Position numbers and translations under genes: made by a program. From positions 2,078,001-2,142,000 of the forward strand of contig NZ_CP093299.1 of the NCBI RefSeq assembly GCF_024362805.1: a stretch of 64,000 nt of DNA, in the 5' to 3' direction. The number at the start of each line of letters is the position of its first letter. Within the stretch, counting starts at the first letter, position 1. Below are positions 44,302 to 54,099 of the stretch, piece after piece. Origin of the DNA: Salipaludibacillus sp. LMS25 (GTDB lineage Bacteria > Bacillota > Bacilli > Bacillales > Salisediminibacteriaceae). The notes under the pieces were generated by a model. That model was not told where the DNA came from. It ran no database searches and saw only the letters and a program-made list of their open reading frames with translations.

Positions 44302-45261
44302 TTAAGGGTGGGAAACAATCATTTCTGCATTACCTGTAAGGTGGTACTCTCGGACGCCTGCTGGTATGACAAAATGGCTACCTTTGGAAATGGTAAACGT
44401 GTTATCGCCGATAGACAACTGAGCAACTCCTTCAATGACGCTCACTTGCAAATAATCTTGTTCTAACCGACGTTGTGCTTCGCCGTCTAACTGCCAGTGG
44501 TAAACCGTAAAATAGTGTTCTTGTACAAGTCTTTTCTCTGTTAATCCCCCATGAATAGTTGCTGTTTGAACAACCTCTGCATCTGTGTGTGGCGCAGTTG
44601 TCACATCTTTTGCTCGTTCCAAATGCAATTCCCGTCCTTGACCAGAGGCATCCTTCCGATCGTAATCGTACACGCGATATGTAATATCGGAACTTTGCTG
44701 TGTTTCAAGAATGACGATTCCTTTCCCGATTGCATGGATTGTACCGCTTGGAACATAAACGAAATCACCGGCTTTTACGTTAACGCGCCGTAATAAGTTA
44801 TCCCACTCCCCATGATCAATCATGTCTGCTAATTGCTCTTTTGACTGAGCGTGATGGCCTAGCACAAGCTCTGCTCCTTCTTCAGCACTCAGTACATACC
44901 AACACTCAGTTTTACCATAAGGTACCCCTTCTACATCTCGTGCAAATGAATCATCAGGGTGAACTTGAACCGATAGATCATCTGCTGCATCAAGTATTTT
45001 AACGAGGAGAGGGTAGGCTTCATCATTATCAGCTTTTTTATTAAATAAATCGCCATGATCTTTCCAGGCGTCTGCTAATGTTTTCCCGGCAAGAGGACCA
45101 TTTTTAATCACGCTCGGCCCATGAGGGTGAGCCGAAACGACCCAAGCTTCCCCTGTTTGAGAGGAAGGAATGTCATAATCAAATTCATCTTTTAACTTTG
45201 AGCCTCCCCAAATTCTTTCTTGAAAGACCGGTTGTAAAAATAGTGGTTCAGTCGTATACAT
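44302..45261 (-). CDS. manA: Mannose-6-phosphate isomerase, class I
   Basis: 319 aa from the ATG at 45261, which follows TGGAGG; an upstream in-frame start would extend into repeat B. It converts mannose 6-phosphate, made by the PTS, to fructose 6-phosphate. Zinc and active-site regions are visible: LFLQPVFQERIWGG at the N-terminus, LSVQVHPDDSFA, GKTECWYVL, and the C-terminal GTIHAIGKGIVILETQQSSD with TYRVYDYDR. Length is normal. Repeat B copy 4 lies between it and manP. Confidence 0.93.
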   Translation of the reverse strand: MYTTEPLFLQPVFQERIWGGSKLKDEFDYDIPSSQTGEAWVVSAHPHGPSVIKNGPLAGKTLADAWKDHGDLFNKKADNDEAYPLLVKILDAADDLSVQVHPDDSFARDVEGVPYGKTECWYVLSAEEGAELVLGHHAQSKEQLADMIDHGEWDNLLRRVNVKAGDFVYVPSGTIHAIGKGIVILETQQSSDITYRVYDYDRKDASGQGRELHLERAKDVTTAPHTDAEVVQTATIHGGLTEKRLVQEHYFTVYHWQLDGEAQRRLEQDYLQVSVIEGVAQLSIGDNTFTISKGSHFVIPAGVREYHLTGNAEMIVSHP

Positions 45262-45286
45262 TTTGTAAAACCTCCATATTAAAGAA

Positions 45287-45446
45287 TTTATCGCAGATAA
45301 CCGTCCGTAAAACTCCCTGCCCACAATCGAGAGGAGAGCTAAATGTATTTAGGGCGGGAGCTAACGGCCGGTAATCTCCTGATTGACTAACTACCAAACA
45401 GTGTGAGAAGAACGAAACCTCCCACTGATTGAAGGTTCGTTTTATC
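45287..45446 (+). repeat. Repeat B, copy 4 (full length)
   Basis: TTTATCGCAGATAACCGTCC, inner stem ACTCCCTGCCC/GGGCGGGAG, a worn 3' hairpin (CAAACAGTGTGAG with CCCACTGATTG), and end GGTTCGTTTTAT. It is inside the manP-manA intergenic gap, on the strand opposite to the operon. Confidence 0.88.
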
Positions 45447-45514
45447 ATCGAAAAGAGAGCACAAGGCTCTCTTTGGATGGGTTAATAAGACTTGTAGCTG
45501 ATCCTAGCGGGTGG

Positions 45515-47443
45515 TTAGTGAATGGTATCAAGCAAGTCATAAGCTTCTTCTGCTGAATCGACTGAAAGAAGCTGCTCCCTAAATTGTTCATCCATGAGCT
45601 TTCGGGAAAGCATTTGTAAAATTTTCAAATGCTCATCGCCTGTTGCTTGTTCAGGAACGGCGATCATAAAAATTAACTTTGCATCACTTCCGTCTGGACT
45701 TTGCCAATCTACTCCTGTCCGATTAATACCGAAAGCGATAGCCGGCCGTTTCACAGCAGCGGATTTTCCGTGAGGGATGGCGATATTCATGCCAAGCCCT
45801 GTAGAGCTTTGTGCTTCCCGGCGAAGGATTGCCTCTTGAAAATCACCAGCAGATGAAAGGACATCAGCTTTATCTAATTTATCAATTAATGATGTGATGA
45901 CGTCATCACGGGTAAGGTCTGCTAAATCAGTATCAATCAATTGTAAATTTGTAATATCTGTCAGTTTTTGCGCCGGTGCAGTAGCTGAACTGACTTTACT
46001 AGTGATCGGTGTGTCGCTAGTAGGAACCACCCCTGTAGTGTGAGGTAGAGTTTCCACATCTTTTTTCAAACCAATGACCATAAACGCTGTCACCAACATT
46101 CCGATAATGGCAGCTACAAAGAACATAAAGACATTGTCTACGGCACCTAATACCGCTACGATTGGGCCACCGTGCGCCACTCTGTCCCCTACACTAGCCA
46201 TCATCGCAATGACGGAACCGACCATGGAACCGGTCACAATACTTGGAATAACACGTAGTGGGTCTTGAGCAGCGAATGGAATGGCCCCTTCAGTAATTCC
46301 GAAGAATCCCATTGTAAACGAAGCTTTACCAGCTTCACGTTCTGTGGTACTGAACTTACGTTTGTTAATAAATGTAGCGAGACCTAAACCGAGTGGCGGA
46401 ATACAAATTGCCACGGCAATCGGACCCATAATCGTATAATTGCCTTCAGCAATCATGGCAGCCCCGAATAGGAAGGCTACTTTATTAAATGGACCGCCCA
46501 TATCAACCGCAATCATGGCACCAAGAATAAGTGCTAACACGATCGAACTACCACCTTGCATGCTGGCGAGCCATAATGTCAATGATTCAAACACTTGGGC
46601 AACCGGAGCACCGATCACATAAATGAATAACAAACCGATAATAACACTTGAAATGATTGGAATAAAAATGATTGGCATAACAGGTTGAACAGCTTTTGGT
46701 ACCTTTATCTTTTTAATTGCTAAAGCGATGTAACCTGCTAAAAAGCCTGCGAGGATCCCCCCGATAAAACCAGCTCCTGCTTCACTTCCATAAAAGTCCC
46801 CGGTTGCGGCAATATAGCCACCGATCATACCTGGAACAAGTCCGGGGCGATCCGCAATACTGACAGCAATAAACCCGGCTAAAATAGGAATCATAAACAT
46901 AAAGGATGTAGCCCCAAGACTCTCTATTTGCTTCCATATCGAATCTTCTGGAATAACGAGGCCGCCTGGTGTCTGCTCCCCGCCAAGTGTTAAGGCTAGC
47001 GCAATTAACAAACCACCGACCACGATGAAAGGGACCATGTACGAAACGCCATTCATTAAGTGGCGGTAAATCGGATTTTCCTTGCGCTGCTTTTCTCCAG
47101 GCGCCTGGGAAGTGGCCAATGCTGCTTTATACACAGGGGCATCGCCATTTTGAATACGCTTAATGAGTTTTTCTGGTTGACGAATCCCTTCTTGAACCCC
47201 TGTGACAATCACTTTTTTACCGACGAACCTTTCCTTTGACACCTCTTTATCTGCCGCAATGATGATCCCGTCTGCCTCAGCGATCTCTTGATCCGTTAAA
47301 GCGTTTTCTACCCCAATAGAACCTTGCGTCTCAACCTTAATATCGACGCCGAGAGTTTCCCCCGCTTTTTGCAAGTTTTCAGACGCCATGTACGTATGAG
47401 CGATCCCAACTGGACAAGCCGTAACAGCCAATATTTTTGCCAT
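45515..47443 (-). CDS. manP: Mannose PTS transporter, EIIBCA
   Basis: 642 aa from the ATG at 47443, 9 bases after AGAGGAGG; the ATG two codons earlier is too close to the site. Domain order is B-C-A. The EIIB phosphocysteine is in AVTACPVGIAHTYMA (residue ~10). EIIC has about ten membrane segments with GVSYMVPFIVVGGLLIALAL and GFFGITEGAIPFAAQDPLRV. The EIIA phosphohistidine is in GMNIAIPHGKSA near 570. It takes up mannose as mannose 6-phosphate. Order and neighbours match B. subtilis ManP. A fructose specificity cannot be excluded from sequence alone, but manA next door argues for mannose. Confidence 0.88.
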   Translation of the reverse strand: MAKILAVTACPVGIAHTYMASENLQKAGETLGVDIKVETQGSIGVENALTDQEIAEADGIIIAADKEVSKERFVGKKVIVTGVQEGIRQPEKLIKRIQNGDAPVYKAALATSQAPGEKQRKENPIYRHLMNGVSYMVPFIVVGGLLIALALTLGGEQTPGGLVIPEDSIWKQIESLGATSFMFMIPILAGFIAVSIADRPGLVPGMIGGYIAATGDFYGSEAGAGFIGGILAGFLAGYIALAIKKIKVPKAVQPVMPIIFIPIISSVIIGLLFIYVIGAPVAQVFESLTLWLASMQGGSSIVLALILGAMIAVDMGGPFNKVAFLFGAAMIAEGNYTIMGPIAVAICIPPLGLGLATFINKRKFSTTEREAGKASFTMGFFGITEGAIPFAAQDPLRVIPSIVTGSMVGSVIAMMASVGDRVAHGGPIVAVLGAVDNVFMFFVAAIIGMLVTAFMVIGLKKDVETLPHTTGVVPTSDTPITSKVSSATAPAQKLTDITNLQLIDTDLADLTRDDVITSLIDKLDKADVLSSAGDFQEAILRREAQSSTGLGMNIAIPHGKSAAVKRPAIAFGINRTGVDWQSPDGSDAKLIFMIAVPEQATGDEHLKILQMLSRKLMDEQFREQLLSVDSAEEAYDLLDTIH

Positions 47444-47473
47444 CGTCATTTCCTCCTCTATTAAACTAGTTAA

Positions 47474-47487
47474 TGTTATCGCTTACT
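47474..47487 (-). promoter_or_regulatory. cre-like site near the manP start
   Basis: Read on the minus strand as AGTAAGCGATAACA, matching the CcpA consensus TGWAANCGNTNWCA at all but the first fixed position. It is 31 bases upstream of manP. Confidence 0.6.
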
Positions 47488-47556
47488 TATATCTTAATGG
47501 AGGAGCACCGACATTAAATTTTTTGTTTTTACCAGAAGTGACAGTAAAAATGAATT

Positions 47557-47570
47557 TATTAGCGCTTACA
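47557..47570 (-). promoter_or_regulatory. Second cre-like site in the manR-manP gap
   Basis: Minus strand TGTAAGCGCTAATA, one fixed position off the consensus (C to T near the 3' end). With the site at 47474-47487 it indicates glucose repression of the mannose operon. Confidence 0.6.
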
Positions 47571-47666
47571 ACCCCCTTTTTTCTGTAAAACATGGGGGCG
47601 GTGCTGATAATAAACGCACTACGACGTATATGGCAACGATAACCAATTGACGTTGACAATGGTCTG

Positions 47667-49595
47667 TTATGACAAATGTTCTTCTAATATGGATGTGAAC
47701 ATATTAAAATCGTTGGCCGCTGTCAATTTATGAACGACTAACGGTGCTTCACTAAGTGAGGCGATATTAGCGATGATAGCTCGATGTGTCTGTTGGTTTT
47801 CTTTTGCCAAAGCGAGCATAAACACGAGTGAGACGTCTTCGTTTCCCCACGCCATCGGCTTTTTAGAAATGGCAATCGCCAAGGCAGACGTATGGATTAA
47901 GGCTGGATCGCCATGGGGGATAGCAATGCCACCACCTACACCAGTAGCTGATTTTTGCTCACGATTGACGGCACTATGAATAAAGTCACGGTGTACATAG
48001 CCTTTATTACATAGGGCAGTAGCAAGCATCTCCACCACTTGGTATCGGTGGTCTTTAGTCACGTTAAAGAAGACAAGGTCTTCAGCAGTAGAGCGAATGA
48101 TCACATGGTGGTCTGGGACATCTTCCGGCGCTTTCTTAAGCTTCTCTATGAACTGGGTCAAGGCTAGTTTATCTTGCTGATTAAATAGCGGCGAAATGAC
48201 GATGTGGTCCACCAATGGGATATCGATAGGGACCGTGGAGATAATAAAATCTACCTCATGTTGCTTGAGAAACTCCCACATACTTGCCTGTCCGACACAC
48301 GCTACCACGTCTAGTGTGTCATAGTGCTGGGCAAGTTTTGCTTCTAGTAAATGTGACATGCCTACGCCCATATGACAGACGATGAGCACCTTTTTTTTAG
48401 CGTCGCGTTTACCAGCCATGCGTTCGATAGCCGCTTGGAAATGAAGGACGATGTAGGCTGCTTCATGTTCTGGAATATCTAGCTTATAAGTTGTCTTAAG
48501 CTCTTCAAAGGTTAAGATAACCATATTAAACATGTACGGATACATCTGTTTAATTTGCTGGAGTAGCGGGTTCGTGATCGGAAAGCCGAATTTAATCCGG
48601 CTTATGACAGAGTGCATATGCAAAGCGAGCCCATTAGCAAGAATCTCATCATCCTCAAATGGTGTGAGCGTCAGTTGCGACATTTTTTTGATAAGAGCTT
48701 GGACCGTGTCGGACACATCATCATTGAAGTGAAGATTGTTCGTCAAATCGTCATCAAGGCGTTTGCTGCTAATTAAATGCCACGTAAAGTAAACAAGCTC
48801 TTCCTCTGGGAAGCTAAGGCGAAATGATGATTCGAGCTGACGGAAAAACGCCCGCGCATAGTCGTACTCTTTATACGCATAAACTGCCGATTTTTCCGAT
48901 TCTTGAACAAATACTGTTGCTTGCTGGCGTGTTCGCTTGATCATGATAAGCGTGTGTACTTCTAAGCTTTCAAGCACCCCATCGGCGAAACGAAGGGAGG
49001 CGGCACGTTGCATGGCCTCTAGTGCTTGTCTCACAAGCGTAATTTCATAAGGCATAAATAAATCCAATATCCCGTTTGATTGTGAGGCATTTGGAATGAG
49101 CTCAGGTAAACGGGCTAAGGCGTTACGTTTATGGAGTTCAGCCCCTTCAACCACATGGCCTAGTCGTTGTTTGGATACGAGCTTTAAGTGAAACTTTTGA
49201 AGCCAGCTAGTGATGGTGACTAAGTCAGATTTGATAGCTGCTTTTGACACGTAATAGCGATCGGCCCACGCCTGTAGTGTTTTCGGTTTTTCACTTGTTA
49301 ATACGTCATATGCCATTTCCAATACACGCTCATCTTGCCTTTTCGGTTCATTCGATAAGAGATCGTTTAACAGCTTCACTCGTTCACTCTTACTAATTAA
49401 GATGTCAATACCAAGACCGGGCTTACGGATGAGAGAGGCCTCATAGTGTTCACGTAAATAGGAAGCCAACCGATCAAGGTCATTGCGTACGGTTTTTTCT
49501 GCACACCCTACCTGTTCAGCCAGCTCTTTAATTTGACACGTTCCGCCTTCTTTCATTAGTAAAAGTTTAAGTAGCTCATTTTGCCTTTGATTCAT
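47667..49595 (-). CDS. manR: Mannose operon activator, PRD/PTS-type
   Basis: 642 aa transcriptional activator. N-terminal HTH (LKLLLMKEGGTCQIKELAEQ, then CAEKTVRNDLDRL), a second HTH-like segment, two PTS regulation domains (DYARAFFRQLESSF..., EHEAAYIVLHFQAAIE), an EIIB-like domain with the phosphocysteine in VLIVCHMGVGMSHLLEAKL near 402, and an EIIA-like domain with the histidine in GVGGGIAIPHGDP near 560. Phosphorylation by HPr and by the transporter tunes it. By homology with B. subtilis ManR it switches on manP-manA when mannose is transported. It ends 224 bases before manP. Confidence 0.9.
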   Translation of the reverse strand: MNQRQNELLKLLLMKEGGTCQIKELAEQVGCAEKTVRNDLDRLASYLREHYEASLIRKPGLGIDILISKSERVKLLNDLLSNEPKRQDERVLEMAYDVLTSEKPKTLQAWADRYYVSKAAIKSDLVTITSWLQKFHLKLVSKQRLGHVVEGAELHKRNALARLPELIPNASQSNGILDLFMPYEITLVRQALEAMQRAASLRFADGVLESLEVHTLIMIKRTRQQATVFVQESEKSAVYAYKEYDYARAFFRQLESSFRLSFPEEELVYFTWHLISSKRLDDDLTNNLHFNDDVSDTVQALIKKMSQLTLTPFEDDEILANGLALHMHSVISRIKFGFPITNPLLQQIKQMYPYMFNMVILTFEELKTTYKLDIPEHEAAYIVLHFQAAIERMAGKRDAKKKVLIVCHMGVGMSHLLEAKLAQHYDTLDVVACVGQASMWEFLKQHEVDFIISTVPIDIPLVDHIVISPLFNQQDKLALTQFIEKLKKAPEDVPDHHVIIRSTAEDLVFFNVTKDHRYQVVEMLATALCNKGYVHRDFIHSAVNREQKSATGVGGGIAIPHGDPALIHTSALAIAISKKPMAWGNEDVSLVFMLALAKENQQTHRAIIANIASLSEAPLVVHKLTAANDFNMFTSILEEHLS

Positions 49596-49689
49596 CTCTG
49601 CACCTACTTAATACGTGATATAAAAAGTGTACCTTGTCTTGTATGTTTAATCAATTGGCTATAGCGATGAAGAGCCTGTTTTTTCATAT

Positions 49690-49840
49690 GAAACGAATCT
49701 TCAATCAGTGGGCGTTGTTCTTTTCCCACCGATTGATCGTTGAGTGAATCAGGACATGGGCGTCCGTTATCTCTCCCGCCTATATAGATTCTTATCTCTA
49801 TTTTGCCGTGGGAGTTTTACGGATGGTTATTTGTAAAAAA
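49690..49840 (-). repeat. Repeat B, copy 5 (full length, inverted)
   Basis: The only copy of either family on the minus strand. Read on that strand: ATAACCATCCGTAAAACTCC at the start, inner stem with GGCGGGAG, outer AACGGACGCC, and the 3' hairpin ending CCCACTGATTGAAGATTCG. It lies upstream of manR, in its leader or promoter region. Confidence 0.88.
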
Positions 49841-50113
49841 TCAAACAGTTAATTCACACATTCGATTGACAAAATGATAGTAAATCCTTTTAGAAACTCC
49901 TACAGCAAAAGTATTCTCTCTCTTTCCCATGATAGTAATTAGAATCATTGTCGTTACCCTAGCTAATACAGGCGGCCACATGTGTGGAAATCTAACCGTT
50001 TTAATTCATTTATAAAAGAATATTAAAGGGGCTTCTTCTCAGATAACTTTCCATTGCCAATCGTAATTATTCAGATACAAAGCAAAGGCATATGTGCAAT
50101 TATCTTTTAAGAG
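49841..50113. other. Intergenic, nothing identified
   Basis: Between repeat B copy 5 and the stop of the three-domain gene; no gene or clear terminator seen. Confidence 0.4.
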
Positions 50114-52882
50114 TTATGTTCTTTTAATTTTTCTTTTAATTTTACTAGCTAAACGCCTTAATCCACTAACTTGCCGAGGAGAAGCTTGTACAACAGCCCA
50201 ACTATACAAATTTATTCCTTCATTTGCATTAGGATGAATATGATCTTTGAGCCATGTTTTTGGATTTCTTGTATCAAACTTAGATTTAATGAGTTGATTT
50301 GGATCAATGTAAAGGTGACCAGACGTATGTGCGTATTTTTTCAATGCCTTACTATATTTAGAAAGCATATTAAAACGTTCTTTTTTGTTTAGTTTTGAAA
50401 CAGGGTCATGTTCATCTGTTGTCCATGGTGCAATAAATACAAATTTCGAAGTCTTTTTGTGGGATGTAATTGTTTCTACTAATTTTTTTATATTGTTAAT
50501 ATATTTTTCTTTTGTCATGGCGCAACGCTTAGGGTCACGGTATCTCACATCGTTGGTACCCACAGCAATTACATAGAGGTCACATTGTTTATTAGGAAGG
50601 TTATGACTATTTTCCAGGAAGTATGAGGTAGTAGCTCCTCCTTTGGCAAACCTCTTTACAGTTAAATGTTGAAAGTTTTCAATTAAGGGTTCAAACCACC
50701 CATACCCTCCATTTCGTGTACCTTCTGTAACTGAATCCCCTATAAAACAGACTGAGTTTGAAGTTTTCAATAATGTATAAAAGGTTTTCTTTTTTATCTC
50801 ATCTGTTAACACAAGGGGCAACACAGGGTTGCGGACATAACCTTTTGAATCAGATGTAGCTCGATCGGCGAAGAGAAAGTATTTTTCTTGTACTTGATCA
50901 ATGGTCAAATCCTCTCCTAACATGGTGTTAGTGATAAGGTGATGAATTTCTTTAACACGAGAGAATTCATGTGTACTGATCGTTTTTCTTAAACGAGTAT
51001 TATGGACCACCTCATAGAGGGGTAATGCTCTATGGTTTCCATCCAAATAGGAGTGAGACCATAGAGGGATGCAAGCTAGTGCAAAAGGTTCCCCGTTTTC
51101 CTTGTTAAGATAAATTTGAGTAAGAGCCGATGCATCACCATCTTTTTGAACATAAGAATTAACGAAGTTTCCAGGACAGTGTAAGATTAGTACATTTTGA
51201 TTAGTCTCAGGCTTTTTCCGCCATTCATAGGGCTGTACAGCATGTGGGTGATCACTTAGAATGACATCGGCGCCGGCATTAACAAAGATATCACACCATG
51301 TTTGTTGGTATATATCAGGCGAATGCCTGAATTGCCTTCCCATATGAGGTAAGACGACAATACAATCAGGTTTTTCCTGTTTGATCCTTGCAAAATCGTC
51401 GAGTACATCTTTTTTTACACGTTCAAAATGTTCGTCGCTAGGTGCTACTAATAAAGAAGTAAGGTGCTTATTTTCTTCTTTAAGAAAAAAGTCATTAGGA
51501 TAACGATTACTTCGTTTGGTATAGGTTAAAATAGCAATCTTCAACCCTTTAATATTAAAAATAGGTAATTTTTCTTTCTCTTCTGAATTTCGATAACATC
51601 CTAAGTGAGAGAGGCCGGCTTTATCTAAGACGTCTAACGTCCTCATAGCCCCTTCTACACCACAATCTAACAAATGGTTTTGGGCAGTTGTAACAAAATT
51701 AAATCCAGCACGACGCACGGCATAGGCGAAGCTATCAGGAAAATTTAAATATAAAGGAATTTTGTCCGCATACACACTTGTGCTGTATTCTTTACTGTTC
51801 CCTGCTGTTGGGCCTTCAAAAACCCCCATAGCAAAATCTGTTTCTGATAAATATTTTTTTACATAAGTAAACATGTCGTCGAACTCATATTTACCGGTTT
51901 CGGGATTATATGCATTTAAAACCTGGTCGCGAAGAAGGATTAAATCTCCCACAAACGATAGTGAAACGGCATTTTCAATCTGTTGTTTCTCGTTAGTCGT
52001 AATCATAGGGTAAGTGTTAGATTGTTGTTTTCGTCTACTAGTAGTTTGATTTGTTGAAGCGAGTATAAGTTCATTTCTAAAAGTAGCTAAAAGCTTTCTC
52101 GTAGTGGGATCGTCAGCTTTATTCGATGTAAGTAGCACATCTAAATTTTCTTGAGCATGCGCAAGTTTCCCTTTCTCAAGTCGAATAGCTGTTTTCTCCA
52201 TATGCCATTCTAGTATCTTGTCATTATTTAAGGTGAAGTCCAGTTTATTGTTGTAGAAAAAGTTGAGTGCAGTATTTTTAAGTTCCCCTGATAAAAGTAA
52301 TGCTCTAGCCGTATAATGCCCTGCATGTTCAATATGAAAATAGTGAGCATTAGGGTAAGCTGATTTTAAGAAGAAATTAATATAATAAGAATCAACATAA
52401 TTGTGTTTATCATAGAGGATATAAACGTTGTTACTTGAAGTTTTGTTATTAGTTAACTCGTCATGGCGGAACCCTCTATTTCTGAAACGTTCACCCATAA
52501 GTTTATTCATGACAGGGTGGGCAGGAATTCGGGGACTCATGGCTAATATATTTGCATTAATGGCACCTCCATAGTAGATGGCACAATATGCTCCAAGACT
52601 GGATCCGTATGTATAGACTTCTTTACCTGTAATAACTTTTTGTATAGAAGAAATGAATTTTTGAGCTGATAAAAATTGATATTGAGTAGATTTTTTTTGA
52701 GCAACATAAATATGATCGAGCCCCTCTGACATAATTAATTGGCTACCAAAACCAATTTCTTCCAGGTCAGAGTCGATTTCTCCGAACGTGATAATACACT
52801 TATTGGTTTCCGAATGGTTATTTTTGTGATAAGTAATCTTATAATTCTTATTGGAGACGAGCACTTTTTTTATATAATCCAT
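50114..52882 (-). CDS. Three-domain protein: hydrolase-like + CapA-like + SGNH
   Basis: 922 aa from the ATG at 52882, 5 bases after AAAGGTGG. Residues ~1-215 look like an alpha/beta hydrolase with the nucleophile elbow YGSSLGAY at 92-99 and a late His in HIEHAGHYTARAL. A helical linker (~215-300) follows. Residues ~309-610 match the CapA metallophosphatase fold: SFVGDLILL, TTAQNHLLDCGVEG, VLPHMGRQF and DVILSDHPHAVQPYEW. Residues ~705-900 are an SGNH/GDSL hydrolase with FIGDSVTEG, GTNDVR and the catalytic DHIHPN. CapA proteins act in poly-glutamate capsules and SGNH enzymes often add or remove acyl groups on polysaccharide. No signal peptide or membrane segment is seen, so the protein is probably cytoplasmic. 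The fusion is unusual. Confidence 0.8.
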   Translation of the reverse strand: MDYIKKVLVSNKNYKITYHKNNHSETNKCIITFGEIDSDLEEIGFGSQLIMSEGLDHIYVAQKKSTQYQFLSAQKFISSIQKVITGKEVYTYGSSLGAYCAIYYGGAINANILAMSPRIPAHPVMNKLMGERFRNRGFRHDELTNNKTSSNNVYILYDKHNYVDSYYINFFLKSAYPNAHYFHIEHAGHYTARALLLSGELKNTALNFFYNNKLDFTLNNDKILEWHMEKTAIRLEKGKLAHAQENLDVLLTSNKADDPTTRKLLATFRNELILASTNQTTSRRKQQSNTYPMITTNEKQQIENAVSLSFVGDLILLRDQVLNAYNPETGKYEFDDMFTYVKKYLSETDFAMGVFEGPTAGNSKEYSTSVYADKIPLYLNFPDSFAYAVRRAGFNFVTTAQNHLLDCGVEGAMRTLDVLDKAGLSHLGCYRNSEEKEKLPIFNIKGLKIAILTYTKRSNRYPNDFFLKEENKHLTSLLVAPSDEHFERVKKDVLDDFARIKQEKPDCIVVLPHMGRQFRHSPDIYQQTWCDIFVNAGADVILSDHPHAVQPYEWRKKPETNQNVLILHCPGNFVNSYVQKDGDASALTQIYLNKENGEPFALACIPLWSHSYLDGNHRALPLYEVVHNTRLRKTISTHEFSRVKEIHHLITNTMLGEDLTIDQVQEKYFLFADRATSDSKGYVRNPVLPLVLTDEIKKKTFYTLLKTSNSVCFIGDSVTEGTRNGGYGWFEPLIENFQHLTVKRFAKGGATTSYFLENSHNLPNKQCDLYVIAVGTNDVRYRDPKRCAMTKEKYINNIKKLVETITSHKKTSKFVFIAPWTTDEHDPVSKLNKKERFNMLSKYSKALKKYAHTSGHLYIDPNQLIKSKFDTRNPKTWLKDHIHPNANEGINLYSWAVVQASPRQVSGLRRLASKIKRKIKRT

Positions 52883-52906
52883 AAATACCACCTTTAGAAA
52901 TTTTCT

Positions 52907-53064
52907 ATATCCCACTCTTAAGGGGCAGTAAAACCCTCACCTCAAAACTTAAGAAGATCGAAAAGCTTAGGTGGGGGATAAACTGCCCCTAAAGGTCCCA
53001 TAAGTTAAACGAACAATCAGTGGGGGATGAAGGAAAACTCCCACTGATTGAAGCTTAGCTTTAT
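52907..53064 (+). repeat. Repeat A, copy 3 (full length)
   Basis: Left border TATATCCCACTCTTAAGGGG, outer stem GGGGCAGT/ACTGCCCC, inner CTCACCT/AGGTGGG, 3' hairpin CAATCAGTGGGGG/TCCCACTGATTG, end AGCTTAGCTTTAT. It lies 24 bases upstream of the three-domain gene, inside its leader or promoter, on the opposite strand. Confidence 0.92.
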
Positions 53065-53212
53065 ACTAAAAAACTTTAATGTACCCACTACGTTTAAGGA
53101 AAGAAATATGATTATCAAATAGTTAGTTTTAGTGGGTTTGGGTCATAAGTTTTGGTTAATATTTCTTATATCATACATTAATATATTTCGAGTCACAACT
53201 TTAGTTAAGGAA

Positions 53213-53666
53213 ATTGGTATAAACAGTGTATGCATGGAATACCGCCATAAGAGAACGGGGGGTGTCTCCGCAGGATTTGAGTCAGTTATTGACGATGTTT
53301 AAGGAGAATCCTTTCGTGGATCTTGTTCAGCGGGAAGGTCGTCAGTTCAAAATCAACGCCGAAGCCTGTGAAAAATCGCGCCAGGAGGCCGAAACGCGTC
53401 GTATCGAACAGGAGCGACAGGCTAAAATAAACGAACAAAAATGACAAGAAGAACGGGTACGTATTCAAGAGCAGGAATGCCAGGTAAAACTTCAACAAGA
53501 CGCAGAAGCGAGCGGAACAACAACGTAAGGAATTAGAGGAACACTCCCGCTGTTTATTAAACGACTATGGAAAAAGATCGCCCTGTATGTCAAAGCAAAA
53601 GGTGTTGAAAGTCACTATGATATAAGGGCGGTTAACGTTTGTCTTGTTATAAAAGAAATGGACTAA
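53213..53666 (+). pseudogene. Coiled-coil protein remnant, multiple frameshifts
   Basis: The first frame gives VYAWNTAIRERGVSPQDLSQ and then a Gln/Glu/Arg-rich helical stretch EKSRQEAETRRIEQERQAK. After a stop and two frame changes it continues AEQQRKELEEHSR and KRLWKKIALYVKAKGVESHY to a final stop. This is a decayed gene for a charged coiled-coil protein, perhaps of phage origin; I cannot name it. Base composition is higher in GC than the surrounding spacer. Confidence 0.55.
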
Positions 53667-54099
53667 TTTCACTTCTATTCTGTATACTTTAGTTCTTTTT
53701 TTTTTGTGAATAATTACTAATTTTCAACTTGTATACACATATTTTGGCCTCTTGGTCTTATATTTACGTTTAACTTTTTGGCAAATTGTCACGTGCGTTC
53801 CTCTTTCCAATTGGTATCTTACTCAATACACCATATATTTCTTAGAATTAGGAGGAACATTTTGTGTAGAAAAAATAGCATGTGAGAATGGTATAACGCG
53901 ATTAGACAGAACAAGGTTACTAAAGCTGTAAAAACGAAGCGTGAAATTGAACAATTTAACTGTTCTCTTAGAATAACGATAAGTAACTGAAATCAATGCT
54001 TCAACATAATGAGCATGACTGTCAGAGAACTTTAGAATCTAAACGTTATAGCTTTGGGAGAATAGGGTGGGAAATCCACCCCTCAGTGTTTTTTGGAAA
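53667..54099. other. Intergenic, nothing identified
   Basis: AT-rich, no supported gene. A weak hairpin GGGTGG...CCACCC near 54066-54082 may end the oxidoreductase transcript. Confidence 0.35.
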
